Part shown: positions 26,401-34,199 of the stretch, one piece after another | Position numbering within the stretch: the stretch's first letter is position 1 | Layout of the letters: each line of letters begins with the position of its first letter | NCBI GenBank assembly: GCA_001872285.1 | Contig: MNXU01000028.1 | Location: forward strand, 1-62,913 | DNA: 62,913 nt | Source: Betaproteobacteria bacterium CG2_30_68_42 | GTDB lineage: Bacteria; Pseudomonadota; Gammaproteobacteria; Burkholderiales; Rhodocyclaceae | Direction of reading: 5' to 3' | The notes under the pieces: model-generated | Seen by the model: the letters and a program-made list of their open reading frames with translations, nothing else | Databases searched by the model: none | What the model was told of the DNA's origin: nothing | Program-made: the position numbers and the translations under genes

Positions 26401-27813
26401 ATGAAGCAGACCCTCCAGCTCAAACTCTCCCAGCACCTCGCGCTGACCCCGCAACTGCAGCAGTCGATCCGGCTGCTCCAGCTCTCGACCTTGGAGCTGA
26501 ACAGCGAGATCGAGCGCGCGTTGCAGGAAAACCCGTTGCTGGAGCGCGCCGATGCCGAGTCGGAAGGCTTCGCTCCCGCAGCCGAGGGATCCGTCGCGGG
26601 CGAGACCACGGCGGCGCAGGGCGACGAAGCGCCGGCCGCCTTCGAAGAGGGTGCCGCACTGGACTGGTTCTCCGAGGCCGGGACATCAGAGGCACGCGAC
26701 GAGGATGAGCGCGGCGACTACGCGGACGTCGGAGCAGCACACACCAATCTGCGCGACCACCTGATCGCGCAGCTCGCGTTCGTACCGCTGGACGTGCGTG
26801 ACCGCAATCTGGTGCGGGTCCTGATCGAAGCGCTCGACGACGACGGCTATCTCGACCAGGGAATCGAGGAGCTGGTCGCGATGCTGCCGGCGGAGCTGGC
26901 TGTTGCGCCCGAAGAACTTCAGGCTGCGCTCTACCACCTCCAGCACTTCGATCCGGCCGGCGTCGGAGCGCGTAGCTGCCAGGAGTGCCTCGCGCTGCAG
27001 CTTCGTTCCCGGGAGCCTTCTCCTTCACGCGAGCTCGCGCTTCGCATCGTCGAGGAGCACCTCCACCAGCTCGCCCAGCACGATTTCGCAAAGCTGAGGA
27101 AGACGCTCGATTGCAGCGACGAGGAGCTGCGTGAAGCGCACCGCGTGATCCTGTCGCTGGATCCGCGCCCCGGCGCGCGCTTCACACCCGCCGACCCGCG
27201 CTATGTGATTCCCGACGTCATCGTCCGGAAGACAGGCGCCTCCTGGGTCTGCACGCTCAATCCGGATGCTCTCCCGCGATTGAGAGTCAATCGGCTCTAC
27301 GCCGACCTGATGCGCCGCGAGCGTTCGGCCGGATCGCTCGCCGGCCATCTCCAGGAAGCGAAGTGGCTGATCCGCAACGTGCAGCAGCGCTTCGATACCA
27401 TCCTGCGGGTCTCGCAGGCGATCGTCGGCCGCCAACGGCAATTCTTCGACCACGGCGAGGTCGCCATGCGCCCGCTCACGCTTCGCGAGATCGCGGACGA
27501 GGTCGGACTGCACGAGTCTACGATTTCGCGCGTGACCACGCAGAAGTACGTGGCCAGCCCGCGCGGCATCTTCGAGCTCAAGTATTTTTTCGGCAGCCAT
27601 GTCTCCACCGAGGCCGGCGGTGCCTGTTCGGCGACCGCGATCCGTGCGCTGATCCGCCAGATGGTCGATGCCGAAGACACGCATCACCCGCTCTCGGACG
27701 CCACGCTGGCGCAGATTCTCGGCGCCCAGGGGATCGTCGTCGCCCGCCGCACCGTGGCAAAGTACCGGGAATTGCTCGGCATCGCACCCGTCCATATGCG
27801 CAAGTCCCTGTGA
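26401..27813 (+). CDS. rpoN: RNA polymerase sigma-54 factor
   Basis: RpoN directs polymerase to -24/-12 promoters such as the one before glnA and needs NtrC-type activators. The 470-residue protein has the Gln/Leu-rich region I (LSQHLALTPQLQQSIRLLQLS), an acidic region II rich in Glu/Asp/Ala, the core-binding domain, a helix-turn-helix in region III (EIADEVGLHESTISRVTTQKY), and the RpoN box VARRTVAKYRE near the C-terminus. All activity-defining parts are present. It starts 33 bases after lptB with no strong ribosome binding site visible and is followed after 12 bases by hpf. Confidence 0.97.
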   Translation: MKQTLQLKLSQHLALTPQLQQSIRLLQLSTLELNSEIERALQENPLLERADAESEGFAPAAEGSVAGETTAAQGDEAPAAFEEGAALDWFSEAGTSEARDEDERGDYADVGAAHTNLRDHLIAQLAFVPLDVRDRNLVRVLIEALDDDGYLDQGIEELVAMLPAELAVAPEELQAALYHLQHFDPAGVGARSCQECLALQLRSREPSPSRELALRIVEEHLHQLAQHDFAKLRKTLDCSDEELREAHRVILSLDPRPGARFTPADPRYVIPDVIVRKTGASWVCTLNPDALPRLRVNRLYADLMRRERSAGSLAGHLQEAKWLIRNVQQRFDTILRVSQAIVGRQRQFFDHGEVAMRPLTLREIADEVGLHESTISRVTTQKYVASPRGIFELKYFFGSHVSTEAGGACSATAIRALIRQMVDAEDTHHPLSDATLAQILGAQGIVVARRTVAKYRELLGIAPVHMRKSL

Positions 27814-27825
27814 GGAGGAATCACC

Positions 27826-28143
27826 ATGAACCTGAACATCACCGGTCATCATCTGGAAATCACTCCGGCCATCCGCGAGTACGTGGCGACCAAGCTGGAG
27901 CGCGTCATCCGCCACTTCGACGGCGTCACCAGCGCAGCCGTGGTGCTGTCGGTGGAAAAGCTGCGGCAGAAGGCGGAATGCACCGTGCACGTGCGCGGCC
28001 GCGACATCTTCGCCGAAGCCGATGACGAGAATCTTTACGCGGCGATCGATGCGCTCGCCGACAAGCTGAATCGCGGCATCGCCAAGCACAAGGGAAAGGT
28101 TCGGGCCCACAGCGGCTCCGAGAAGAATCCGGCGGCCGAGTAG
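27826..28143 (+). CDS. hpf: Ribosome hibernation promoting factor (short form)
   Basis: HPF binds the 30S decoding region in stationary phase and promotes 100S dimers. The 105-residue protein is the short type without the C-terminal dimerisation domain. It reads MNLNITGHHLEITPAIREYV, then a basic strand region (KLERVIRHFDGVTSAAVVLSVEK) and DIFAEADDENLYAAIDALADKL. A strong GAGGAGG precedes the ATG. Its position directly after rpoN is conserved across proteobacteria. Confidence 0.95.
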   Translation: MNLNITGHHLEITPAIREYVATKLERVIRHFDGVTSAAVVLSVEKLRQKAECTVHVRGRDIFAEADDENLYAAIDALADKLNRGIAKHKGKVRAHSGSEKNPAAE

Positions 28144-28155
28144 CGCCCGTCCATA

Positions 28156-28183
28156 TTGCGGTGCACAGACCCCCGCGTATAAT
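28156..28183 (+). promoter_or_regulatory. Sigma-70-type promoter of ptsN-hprK
   Basis: TTGCGG (28156-28161) and TATAAT (28178-28183) are separated by 16 bp and lie about 65 bases before ptsN. The -10 box is perfect and is followed by CGCGCG like the other boxes in this window. It would let ptsN-hprK be expressed separately from rpoN-hpf. Confidence 0.5.
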
Positions 28184-28249
28184 CGCGCGCCAAACGAAGC
28201 GGGCCCCGCGTCCGGCGGCCCGCGACCCAGCCCATCGCCAGACCCCCGT

Positions 28250-28735
28250 ATGGCCATCGTTCCCCAACTGCTGCCACTGACCAACATCGTTCTCGACCTG
28301 GACGCGACCAGCAAGAAGCGCGTCTTCGAGCAGGCCGGCCTGCTCTTCGAGAACAACCACGGGATCGCCCGCGCGCTGGTCTTCGACAGCCTGCTCGCCC
28401 GCGAGAAACTCGGCTCCACCGCGCTCGGCCAGGGAATCGCCATCCCCCACGGCCGCGTCAAGGGACTACGCAACGCGACCGGGGGATTTTTCCGCCTGGC
28501 GACGCCGGTCCAGTTCGACGCGCCCGACGGCAAGCCGGTCAGACTGGTGTTCGTCCTGCTGGTGCCGGAGCAGGCGACCGAACAGCACCTTCAGATCCTC
28601 TCGGAACTCGCCCAGATGTTCAGCGACAAGGTCTTCCGGGAGAAGCTCGGCGCGGCGGCCGACGCAGCCGAAGCCCACACGCTGTTTTCGAACTGGCAGC
28701 CGCATGCGCCAGACCAGCGTCGCGCAGCTGTTTGA
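28250..28735 (+). CDS. ptsN: Nitrogen-regulatory PTS enzyme IIA (EIIA-Ntr)
   Basis: PtsN is phosphorylated by the PtsP-PtsO (NPr) chain and links nitrogen, potassium and envelope stress regulation. The 161-residue protein is a stand-alone EIIA-fructose/mannitol-type domain. The phosphorylated histidine is expected at His67 in LGQGIAIPHGRVKG. LVFVLLVPEQATEQHLQILSELAQMF is the conserved second half. It overlaps hprK by 32 bases in another frame, a strong sign of coupled translation. Confidence 0.95.
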   Translation: MAIVPQLLPLTNIVLDLDATSKKRVFEQAGLLFENNHGIARALVFDSLLAREKLGSTALGQGIAIPHGRVKGLRNATGGFFRLATPVQFDAPDGKPVRLVFVLLVPEQATEQHLQILSELAQMFSDKVFREKLGAAADAAEAHTLFSNWQPHAPDQRRAAV

Positions 28736-29636
28736 GTATCACCGCGAGCGGCTGCAGCTCGGCTGGCGCTGCGGCTCGCGCGAGACGCAGATCCGCTCCC
28801 CGGGCGGCCTGCTCGTTCCCGCGGACCTGGTCGGCTACCTCAACCTGATTCACCCAGACCGCATGCAGGTGCTGGGGCGCTCCGAGGTGGAGTGGGCCGA
28901 GCGCCAGAATCCGGCCAAGCTCGAACATCTGTTCGCCGACATCATTTCGGCGCGCCCCCCTGCCCTCATCGTCGCGGACGGCTGCGAGGTGCCCGGCATG
29001 GTCGAACCGGCCTGCGCGGCGCAGATTCCGGTGCTCCAGACTCCGCAGCCGGCCTCCGCGGTGATCGAAATGCTGCGAATCTACCTGGCGCGCGAACTCG
29101 CCGACACGGTCGAAGTGCACGGCGTGCTGATGGATGTGCTGGGCATGGGGGTGATGATCACCGGCGCGTCCGGGGTCGGAAAGAGCGAGCTTGCCCTCGA
29201 GCTCATCAGCCGCGGCCACGGTCTGGTCGCCGACGACGTCGTCGAACTGGCGCGCGTCGCACCGAAAACCCTGGAGGGGCGCTGCCCCGAGATGCTCAGG
29301 CACTTCCTCGAAGTGCGCGGTCTCGGCCTGCTCAATGTTCGCACGATCTTCGGCGAGACCGCGTGCCGGCGCAAGATCAAGGTCAATCTCGTCGTTCACC
29401 TCCAGCGGATCGAGCACGGCCAGCCGGAGGGGCCTCGCCTGCCGCTCGACGCATGCAGCGAGGAGATCCTCGGGGTGTCCGTGCACAAGATCGTCATTCC
29501 AGTGGCGCCGGGCCGCAATCTGGCCGTGCTCCTGGAGGCGGCCGTGCGCTCCGCGATCCTCATGTTCCGCGGCATCGACAGCACGGCGGAGTTCGTCGAG
29601 CGCCACAAGCGCGCGCTCGACGCGGACGGCTCCTAG
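28704..29636 (+). CDS. hprK: HPr kinase/phosphorylase
   Basis: HprK phosphorylates and dephosphorylates HPr on serine. In proteobacteria without sugar PTS permeases it works with PtsN and related proteins as a regulatory circuit. The 310-residue protein has the N-terminal DRTGG-like domain and the P-loop GASGVGKS at 154-161, followed by GHGLVADDVVEL, the HprK signature region EVRGLGLLNVRTIFGETACRRK and the C-terminal helix with GRNLAVLLEAAVR. Its overlap with ptsN fixes the start. The usual downstream partner rapZ is not here; a psiF-like gene follows instead. Confidence 0.95.
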   Translation: MRQTSVAQLFEYHRERLQLGWRCGSRETQIRSPGGLLVPADLVGYLNLIHPDRMQVLGRSEVEWAERQNPAKLEHLFADIISARPPALIVADGCEVPGMVEPACAAQIPVLQTPQPASAVIEMLRIYLARELADTVEVHGVLMDVLGMGVMITGASGVGKSELALELISRGHGLVADDVVELARVAPKTLEGRCPEMLRHFLEVRGLGLLNVRTIFGETACRRKIKVNLVVHLQRIEHGQPEGPRLPLDACSEEILGVSVHKIVIPVAPGRNLAVLLEAAVRSAILMFRGIDSTAEFVERHKRALDADGS

Positions 29637-29710
29637 CCATCGTCAACCCGGCCCGCGTCCACCGCGTTGAGGGCATGCGGCGACTTGCCGCGTAAAGAGG
29701 AGATCGATCC

Positions 29711-29938
29711 ATGAACAAGCTCTTGCTCGGCGCCGTCGCTTCGCTGTTCGCCGCCAACCTCGCACTCGCCCAGTCCACCGCTCCCGCACCGGCGGCTCCC
29801 GCCGCGAAGAAGGCGCGGACCGCGCAGCAGCAGAAGATGTCCGATTGCAATGCGAAGGCCAAAGAAAAGGCGCTCAAGGGAGATGAGCGCAAGGCGTTCA
29901 TGAAGACGTGTCTGTCCGTCAAGAAAGCGGCGCAATAG
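29711..29938 (+). CDS. PsiF repeat protein (one repeat, truncated)
   Basis: The 75-residue product has a signal peptide (1-20, cleavage near ALA-QST), an Ala/Pro linker and one PsiF repeat: QQKMSDCNAKAKEKALKG, then DERKAFMKTCLS with paired cysteines. PsiF proteins normally have two such repeats. Here a TAG stop follows KKAAQ, and the following 92 bases still encode a recognisable second repeat (see the pseudogene entry). The first half may still be made and exported: a GAGGAG ribosome binding site is present. PsiF is phosphate-starvation-inducible in E. coli, but its function is not known. Confidence 0.75.
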   Translation: MNKLLLGAVASLFAANLALAQSTAPAPAAPAAKKARTAQQQKMSDCNAKAKEKALKGDERKAFMKTCLSVKKAAQ

Positions 29939-30030
29939 GACAGGATGAAGGACTGCAACAAGCAGGCGGCAAGAAGGGCCTCGAGGGCAATGCCCGCAAG
30001 CAGTTCATGTCCGGCGGTCTGAAGGGCTGA
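29939..30030 (+). pseudogene. Second PsiF repeat, separated by a stop codon and a frameshift
   Basis: Reading on after the TAG in the same frame gives DRMKDCNKQA, the start of a second PsiF repeat. A one-base shift then gives GKKGLEGNARKQFMSGGLKG and a TGA, the second half of the repeat, with the usual second cysteine replaced by Gly. A nonsense change plus a frameshift in a 30-codon stretch points to decay of a two-repeat protein; sequencing error could explain one of the two changes. Confidence 0.65.
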
Positions 30031-30056
30031 ACGACCTGCCGCGTTTCCAGCACAGC

Positions 30057-30084
30057 GGCCACCCGGACTTCCAACCGGGTGGCC
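30057..30084. terminator. Hairpin between convergent psiF and CFA-type gene
   Basis: GGCCACCCGG and CCGGGTGGCC form a perfect 10-bp stem with an 8-base loop, placed between two converging transcription units. No T-run follows on either side, so efficiency is uncertain; a bidirectional stop is the natural reading. Confidence 0.5.
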
Positions 30085-30109
30085 GGTGTCGTCAGGGCGG
30101 ACGGCTCGC

Positions 30110-31324
30110 TCAGTCCGGCTCGCTGCAGAAGTGCCCGCGGGTGTAGGGGTAGGGAAGACTGCCATCGGGCAGCGGCCTGCCGGCCAGCACCTGGTGGATG
30201 GTGATCCAGCCGCGCGCGAACGCATGCGCCGATCCCGCCATGTAGATGCGCCAGACGCGATAGCGTTTCTCGCCGACGAATTCGCGCGCACGCGCGGCAT
30301 TCGCGTCGAGCCTGTCCACCCAGTGCCACAGCGTCCTCGCATAGTGCGGGCGAAGCGATTCGACGTCGACGCATTCGAGCCCTTCCGCCGAGGAGGCCTC
30401 GATGACGCGGGCGAGGTGTACGAGTTCTCCGCCCGGAAACACGTAATCCTCGATGAACTCGCTCACCCCACTGCGCACGCCCGTCGACGCGGGGTTCGCT
30501 GCGGTGATGCCGTGATTGAGCACCAGGCCGCCCGGCTTGAGCAGTTCCACGATGCGCGCGAAGTAGCTGCGCAGGAAGCGCGCTCCGACATGCTCGAACA
30601 TGCCGATCGAGGCGATCTTGTCGAACGGCTCGGCTGGCGGGAGCTCCCGGTAATCGGTGAGCCGCACGTCGACGCGCTCCGAGAGTCCGCGGCGAGCAAT
30701 CTCCTCCGCGACGTAATCGTGCTGGCGCTGCGAGAGCGTGATGCCTAGGCAGCGGACGCCGTAGCGCTGCGCCGCCCAGAAAATCAGCCCCCCCCAACCG
30801 CAGCCGATGTCGAGCAGACGCTCGCCCGGTGCCAGCGCGAGCTTGCGGCAGACCAGATCGAGCTTGTGTTCCTGGGCCCGCTCCAGCGTTTCGTCAGGAG
30901 AGCGGAAGTAGGCGCTGGAATAGACCCGCCGGCGATCGAGCCAGAGCGCGAAGAAGTCGTTCGAGACATCGTAATGAAACCCGATGCTTCGGCGCGCACC
31001 CAGGCGCGTCTGCCGTACCCAGCTCAGCAGCGGAGGAGCGGTGGCATCCCGCGCCGAGCCGGCATCGACCAGTTGCTCCCCGACCCGGAGCACTTCGCGC
31101 AGTTCGCCGTCGATGTCGATGTCCTGTTCGACATAGGCACGCGCAAGCGCTCCCAGACTCGGATTCACCAGTGCACGCAGCGCCCGGCGGGCATGCAAAG
31201 TGAGACTGACCCGCGCCCCGCCTTGCGGGTCATAGCGTCCGCCGTTCCAGAAGCTCACCGCCACCGGAAGCTGCCGGGACTCGAGCCGGTCGATTGCGCG
31301 CCGTACGAGTCGATCCATCCACAT
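30110..31324 (-). CDS. cfa: Cyclopropane-fatty-acid synthase family methyltransferase
   Basis: The 404-residue protein has the CFA layout: an N-terminal lipid-binding region of about 110 residues, then a SAM-dependent methyltransferase domain with LDIGCGWGG at 172-180, GITLSQRQ, DYRELP, SIGMFEHVG and a C-terminal YPYTRGHF. It should methylate or methylenate unsaturated acyl chains of membrane phospholipids. One difference matters: E. coli Cfa has YSCAYW, whose cysteine helps bind the catalytic bicarbonate, while this protein reads YSSAYF with Ser137 there. Activity may be altered, or it may be a paralogue with another product. The start at 31324 is two bases after the FHA gene stop; Met at 31318 is possible. 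Confidence 0.85.
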   Translation of the reverse strand: MWMDRLVRRAIDRLESRQLPVAVSFWNGGRYDPQGGARVSLTLHARRALRALVNPSLGALARAYVEQDIDIDGELREVLRVGEQLVDAGSARDATAPPLLSWVRQTRLGARRSIGFHYDVSNDFFALWLDRRRVYSSAYFRSPDETLERAQEHKLDLVCRKLALAPGERLLDIGCGWGGLIFWAAQRYGVRCLGITLSQRQHDYVAEEIARRGLSERVDVRLTDYRELPPAEPFDKIASIGMFEHVGARFLRSYFARIVELLKPGGLVLNHGITAANPASTGVRSGVSEFIEDYVFPGGELVHLARVIEASSAEGLECVDVESLRPHYARTLWHWVDRLDANAARAREFVGEKRYRVWRIYMAGSAHAFARGWITIHQVLAGRPLPDGSLPYPYTRGHFCSEPD

Positions 31325-31326
31325 GT

Positions 31327-32196
31327 TCAGGCCCGCAGCTCGAACTCGGCCCTCTCGCCCGCGTCCTGGGCACTGTGGCCGAAACAGATCCACCCCGTGC
31401 CGCGCAGCACGACATCCTGGTGGCTGAGCATGAATTCCGGCTCGCCCGAGAAGGTCACGAAGGTACCGTTGCTGCTCTCGTCGACGAGGTAGAACCCGGT
31501 CGGCCTGCGCTCGATGCGCGCGTGGTTGCGCGAGGCACGCTTGTCGGCGATCACGATACCGCTCGCCGGATCGCGACCCATCCGGATCTCCGTGCAGGCA
31601 TCATCCAGCACCGCTTCCCGGGTTCCATAATGCACCACCAGCCACGGCGCCGCATCCCGCCGCTGTGCGGCGCGCTCCGTGGATTTCCGGGCCGGGCGCC
31701 ACGCGAGCTCGAATACGCCCTCGTCGCCATCGCCGGCGCTGGCCAGCGCGTTCGCGTTTTCTCGCAATTTCGGCGAGAGTACAGTCATCGTATGGGCCGT
31801 GGTGAGGATCTGACCACTGCTGGCGGCGCCCGCCAGGCGCGCGGCAACCGTACAGGGTTCCCCGAGCACCTCCCCACCGTCCTCGAGGATCTGCCCGAGC
31901 TGCACTCCGACGCGCAGGCCGAGTTCCACACCCGACACCGGCGGGAGATCGGACACCCGCCGCTGCATCTCGTACGCCGCCAGCACCGCGTGCTCCGCGT
32001 TCGGAAACACCGCCGCGAGCTCCTCGCCGCTCGTCTTGAACACGCGTCCGCCTTGCGCCGCGACCGCACGCTCCATGCGCCGGACGCAACGTTCGAGCGC
32101 ATGCAGCGCCTCCGTGGCATCGAGCCGCTGTCGCAGCCGTGCGCCACCCGAGACGTCGGCAGACAGGACGCATGCGTCACGCAGCGAGGCACCCAT
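31327..32196 (-). CDS. Degenerate class III cyclase domain fused to FHA domain
   Basis: The 289-residue protein has two parts. Residues 8-140 are a class III nucleotide-cyclase fold: VLSADVSG keeps the first metal Asp (Asp13), but the second metal position reads SGEE instead of GDE (Glu58), and the transition-state Asn of the VNVAARL motif is Thr116, while Arg120 is kept. Catalysis is therefore doubtful. Residues 203-275 are an FHA domain with RMGRDP, the phosphothreonine-binding SRNHARI, and SSNGTF. No membrane segment or signal is seen. The protein may sense a nucleotide and bind phospho-Thr partners, an inference. It sits 13 bases after the pteridine reductase and 2 bases before the CFA-type gene. 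Confidence 0.85.
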   Translation of the reverse strand: MGASLRDACVLSADVSGGARLRQRLDATEALHALERCVRRMERAVAAQGGRVFKTSGEELAAVFPNAEHAVLAAYEMQRRVSDLPPVSGVELGLRVGVQLGQILEDGGEVLGEPCTVAARLAGAASSGQILTTAHTMTVLSPKLRENANALASAGDGDEGVFELAWRPARKSTERAAQRRDAAPWLVVHYGTREAVLDDACTEIRMGRDPASGIVIADKRASRNHARIERRPTGFYLVDESSNGTFVTFSGEPEFMLSHQDVVLRGTGWICFGHSAQDAGERAEFELRA

Positions 32197-32209
32197 TGGC
32201 CAGTGCGCC

Positions 32210-32956
32210 TCAGGTGAACAACGAGCGCCCGCCATCGACCGCCAGGATCTGGCCGGTCACATAGGGCGCATCCGCGATCAGGAAACGCACTGCCCGGGCG
32301 ATATCCATCGGCTCGCCGCAACGCTTGAGCAGTGTCGTGCCAACGACCCTCGCGCGCTCGTCTTCGCCGAAGGAATCGTCCTCGGGCCACTGGACCGGGC
32401 CAGGTGCCACCCCGTTGACGCGCACCTGCGGGGCAAGCTCGACCGCCAGCGCACGGGTGAGCCCGGCGAGACCGGCCTTGGCAGCCGAATAGACCGGAAA
32501 GCCTGCCAGCGGACGTTCGGCGTGAATGTCGATGACATTGACGATCGCACCGCAGGAAGCGCGCAGCGCGGGCGCCGCCGCCTGCGAAAGGAACAGCGGC
32601 GCCTTCAGGTTGGCTCCGATCAGCGTGGTGAAATCCGCTTCCAGGATGCTTCCGACCGGGGTCGCGAAGAAACTCGATGCGTTGTTGACCAGAGCGTCGA
32701 GCCTGCCGAAACGCTCCAACACCTGATCGATGAGCCCGGGCAAGCCTTCACAGACAAGAAGGTCGGCGCGCACCGCCCACGCCGAACCAGGTCGTTCCGC
32801 ATTCATCCCGTCGACGAGCCTTTTGGCCTCTTCGGCCGCGCTTCGATAGTGCACGACCACTTTCGCGCCAGCCGCGTGCAGGCTGCGGGCGATCACCGCG
32901 CCGACCCGACGCGCTGCGCCCGTCACCAGGACCACCGCCCCCTCCAACTCGCTCAT
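32210..32956 (-). CDS. Pteridine reductase-type short-chain dehydrogenase
   Basis: The 248-residue SDR has the NADPH-binding TGAARRVG at 12-19, the RR and HYRS (36-39) residues typical of pteridine reductases of the PTR1/FolM type, NNASSFF (active-site Asn region), the YSAAKAGL catalytic Tyr/Lys pair, NGVAPGPV and the C-terminal GQILAVDGGRSL. It probably reduces dihydro- or biopterin-like substrates with NADPH in folate or pterin metabolism. It is the first gene of a tight leftward operon with the FHA and CFA-type genes and is divergent from a MidA-type methyltransferase; pteridine reductase next to MidA is common in betaproteobacteria. Confidence 0.9.
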   Translation of the reverse strand: MSELEGAVVLVTGAARRVGAVIARSLHAAGAKVVVHYRSAAEEAKRLVDGMNAERPGSAWAVRADLLVCEGLPGLIDQVLERFGRLDALVNNASSFFATPVGSILEADFTTLIGANLKAPLFLSQAAAPALRASCGAIVNVIDIHAERPLAGFPVYSAAKAGLAGLTRALAVELAPQVRVNGVAPGPVQWPEDDSFGEDERARVVGTTLLKRCGEPMDIARAVRFLIADAPYVTGQILAVDGGRSLFT

Positions 32957-33027
32957 CCGTGCTGCCTTTCCACGTTGCTTATTCTATCGGATTCACCGAT
33001 GATTCCGACTGCCGTGCGTGTGTCCCC

Positions 33028-34176
33028 GTGAGCTTTCCCGAGCCTTCAGCCGACGCGAAGATACACAGCGATCGAGTACGTCGGGCGATCGCCGAGGAGA
33101 TTTGCGCGGCGGGCGGCTGGATCCCCTTCTCGCGCTACATGGACATCGCCCTCTACGCGCCGGGATTGGGCTATTACGCCGCGGGAGCGCGCAAGTTCGG
33201 CGCCTCCGGGGACTTCGTCACCGCACCCGAGATCACGCCGCTGTTCGCGCGCGCGCTGGCGGCACAGGTCGCCGAACTCATGCGCCGCAGCGAACCCGCG
33301 GTGCTCGAGGTCGGTGCCGGTACCGGGGCGCTCGCGGCCGAGCTGCTCGCGGAGCTCGACGCGAATGGCGCCTCCCCGCAGGCCTACACGATCATCGAGG
33401 TCTCCGCCGACCTCAGGCAGCGTCAGGCGCGGATGCTGGGCAGCCGCGCTCCGAATCTCGCCGGGCGTATTCGCTGGCTCGACCGGCTGCCCGAACGTTT
33501 TTCGGGTGTGCTGCTCGCGAACGAGGTGCTCGACGTGATGCCGGTGCAGTTGCTGTCCTGGCGGGAGAACGGCCTGCTCGAATTGGGCATCGCGCTCGAT
33601 GGCGATGGCAGCTTTCGCTGGGAAGAGCGGCCGGCGCATGGGCGTGCGCCGGAGTATGCCAGGCGGATCATCGTCGAACCGCCCTATGTCTCAGAGATCT
33701 GCCTGCCGGCGCAGGCCTGGGTCGAGGCATGGGGCACGATCCTGGAGCGCGGAGCGCTACTGCTGATCGACTACGGCTTTCCACGGCGCGAGTACTACCA
33801 CCCGCAGCGCGCAACCGGAACGCTGCGCTGCCATTACCGCCATCGCGCGCACGATGATCCGCTGTTGCTTCCCGGGCTCAACGACATCACCAGCCACGTC
33901 GATTTCACCGCGATCGCCGAGGCTGGCGCGGCGGCGGGATTGGAGCTGCTCGGATACTGCACTCAGGCGGCATTCCTGCTGAACTGCGGCGTGCTGGACA
34001 TCCTCGGGCGCATTCCGCCGGGTTCCGGCGCGCGCTATCTGAAAGCGGCAGCGGACGTTCAGCGGCTCCTGAACCCTGCGGAGATGGGGGAGCTTTTCAA
34101 GGTGATCGCACTCGGACGAAACGTCAGGGGGGGACTGCTGGGCTTTCGCAGCGGCGACCGCAGCCATACCCTGTAG
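33028..34176 (+). CDS. SAM-dependent methyltransferase, MidA/NDUFAF7 family
   Basis: From the GTG at 33028 the protein is 382 residues, a DUF185/MidA-type methyltransferase related to mitochondrial NDUFAF7, which methylates an arginine of a complex I subunit. Visible are GGWIPFSRYMDIALYAPGLGYY, FVTAPEITPLFARAL, the SAM-binding VLEVGAGTGALA, LLANEVLDVMPV, LLIDYGFPRREYYHPQR and DITSHVDFTAIAEA. The bacterial substrate is not known. Upstream in-frame codons add an unconserved leader, so the GTG right before the conserved Ser-Phe-Pro-rich start was chosen. It is convergent with mpl. Confidence 0.88.
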   Translation: MSFPEPSADAKIHSDRVRRAIAEEICAAGGWIPFSRYMDIALYAPGLGYYAAGARKFGASGDFVTAPEITPLFARALAAQVAELMRRSEPAVLEVGAGTGALAAELLAELDANGASPQAYTIIEVSADLRQRQARMLGSRAPNLAGRIRWLDRLPERFSGVLLANEVLDVMPVQLLSWRENGLLELGIALDGDGSFRWEERPAHGRAPEYARRIIVEPPYVSEICLPAQAWVEAWGTILERGALLLIDYGFPRREYYHPQRATGTLRCHYRHRAHDDPLLLPGLNDITSHVDFTAIAEAGAAAGLELLGYCTQAAFLLNCGVLDILGRIPPGSGARYLKAAADVQRLLNPAEMGELFKVIALGRNVRGGLLGFRSGDRSHTL

Positions 34177-34199
34177 CGGGGAGCTCGCCGGTCTGTCGT

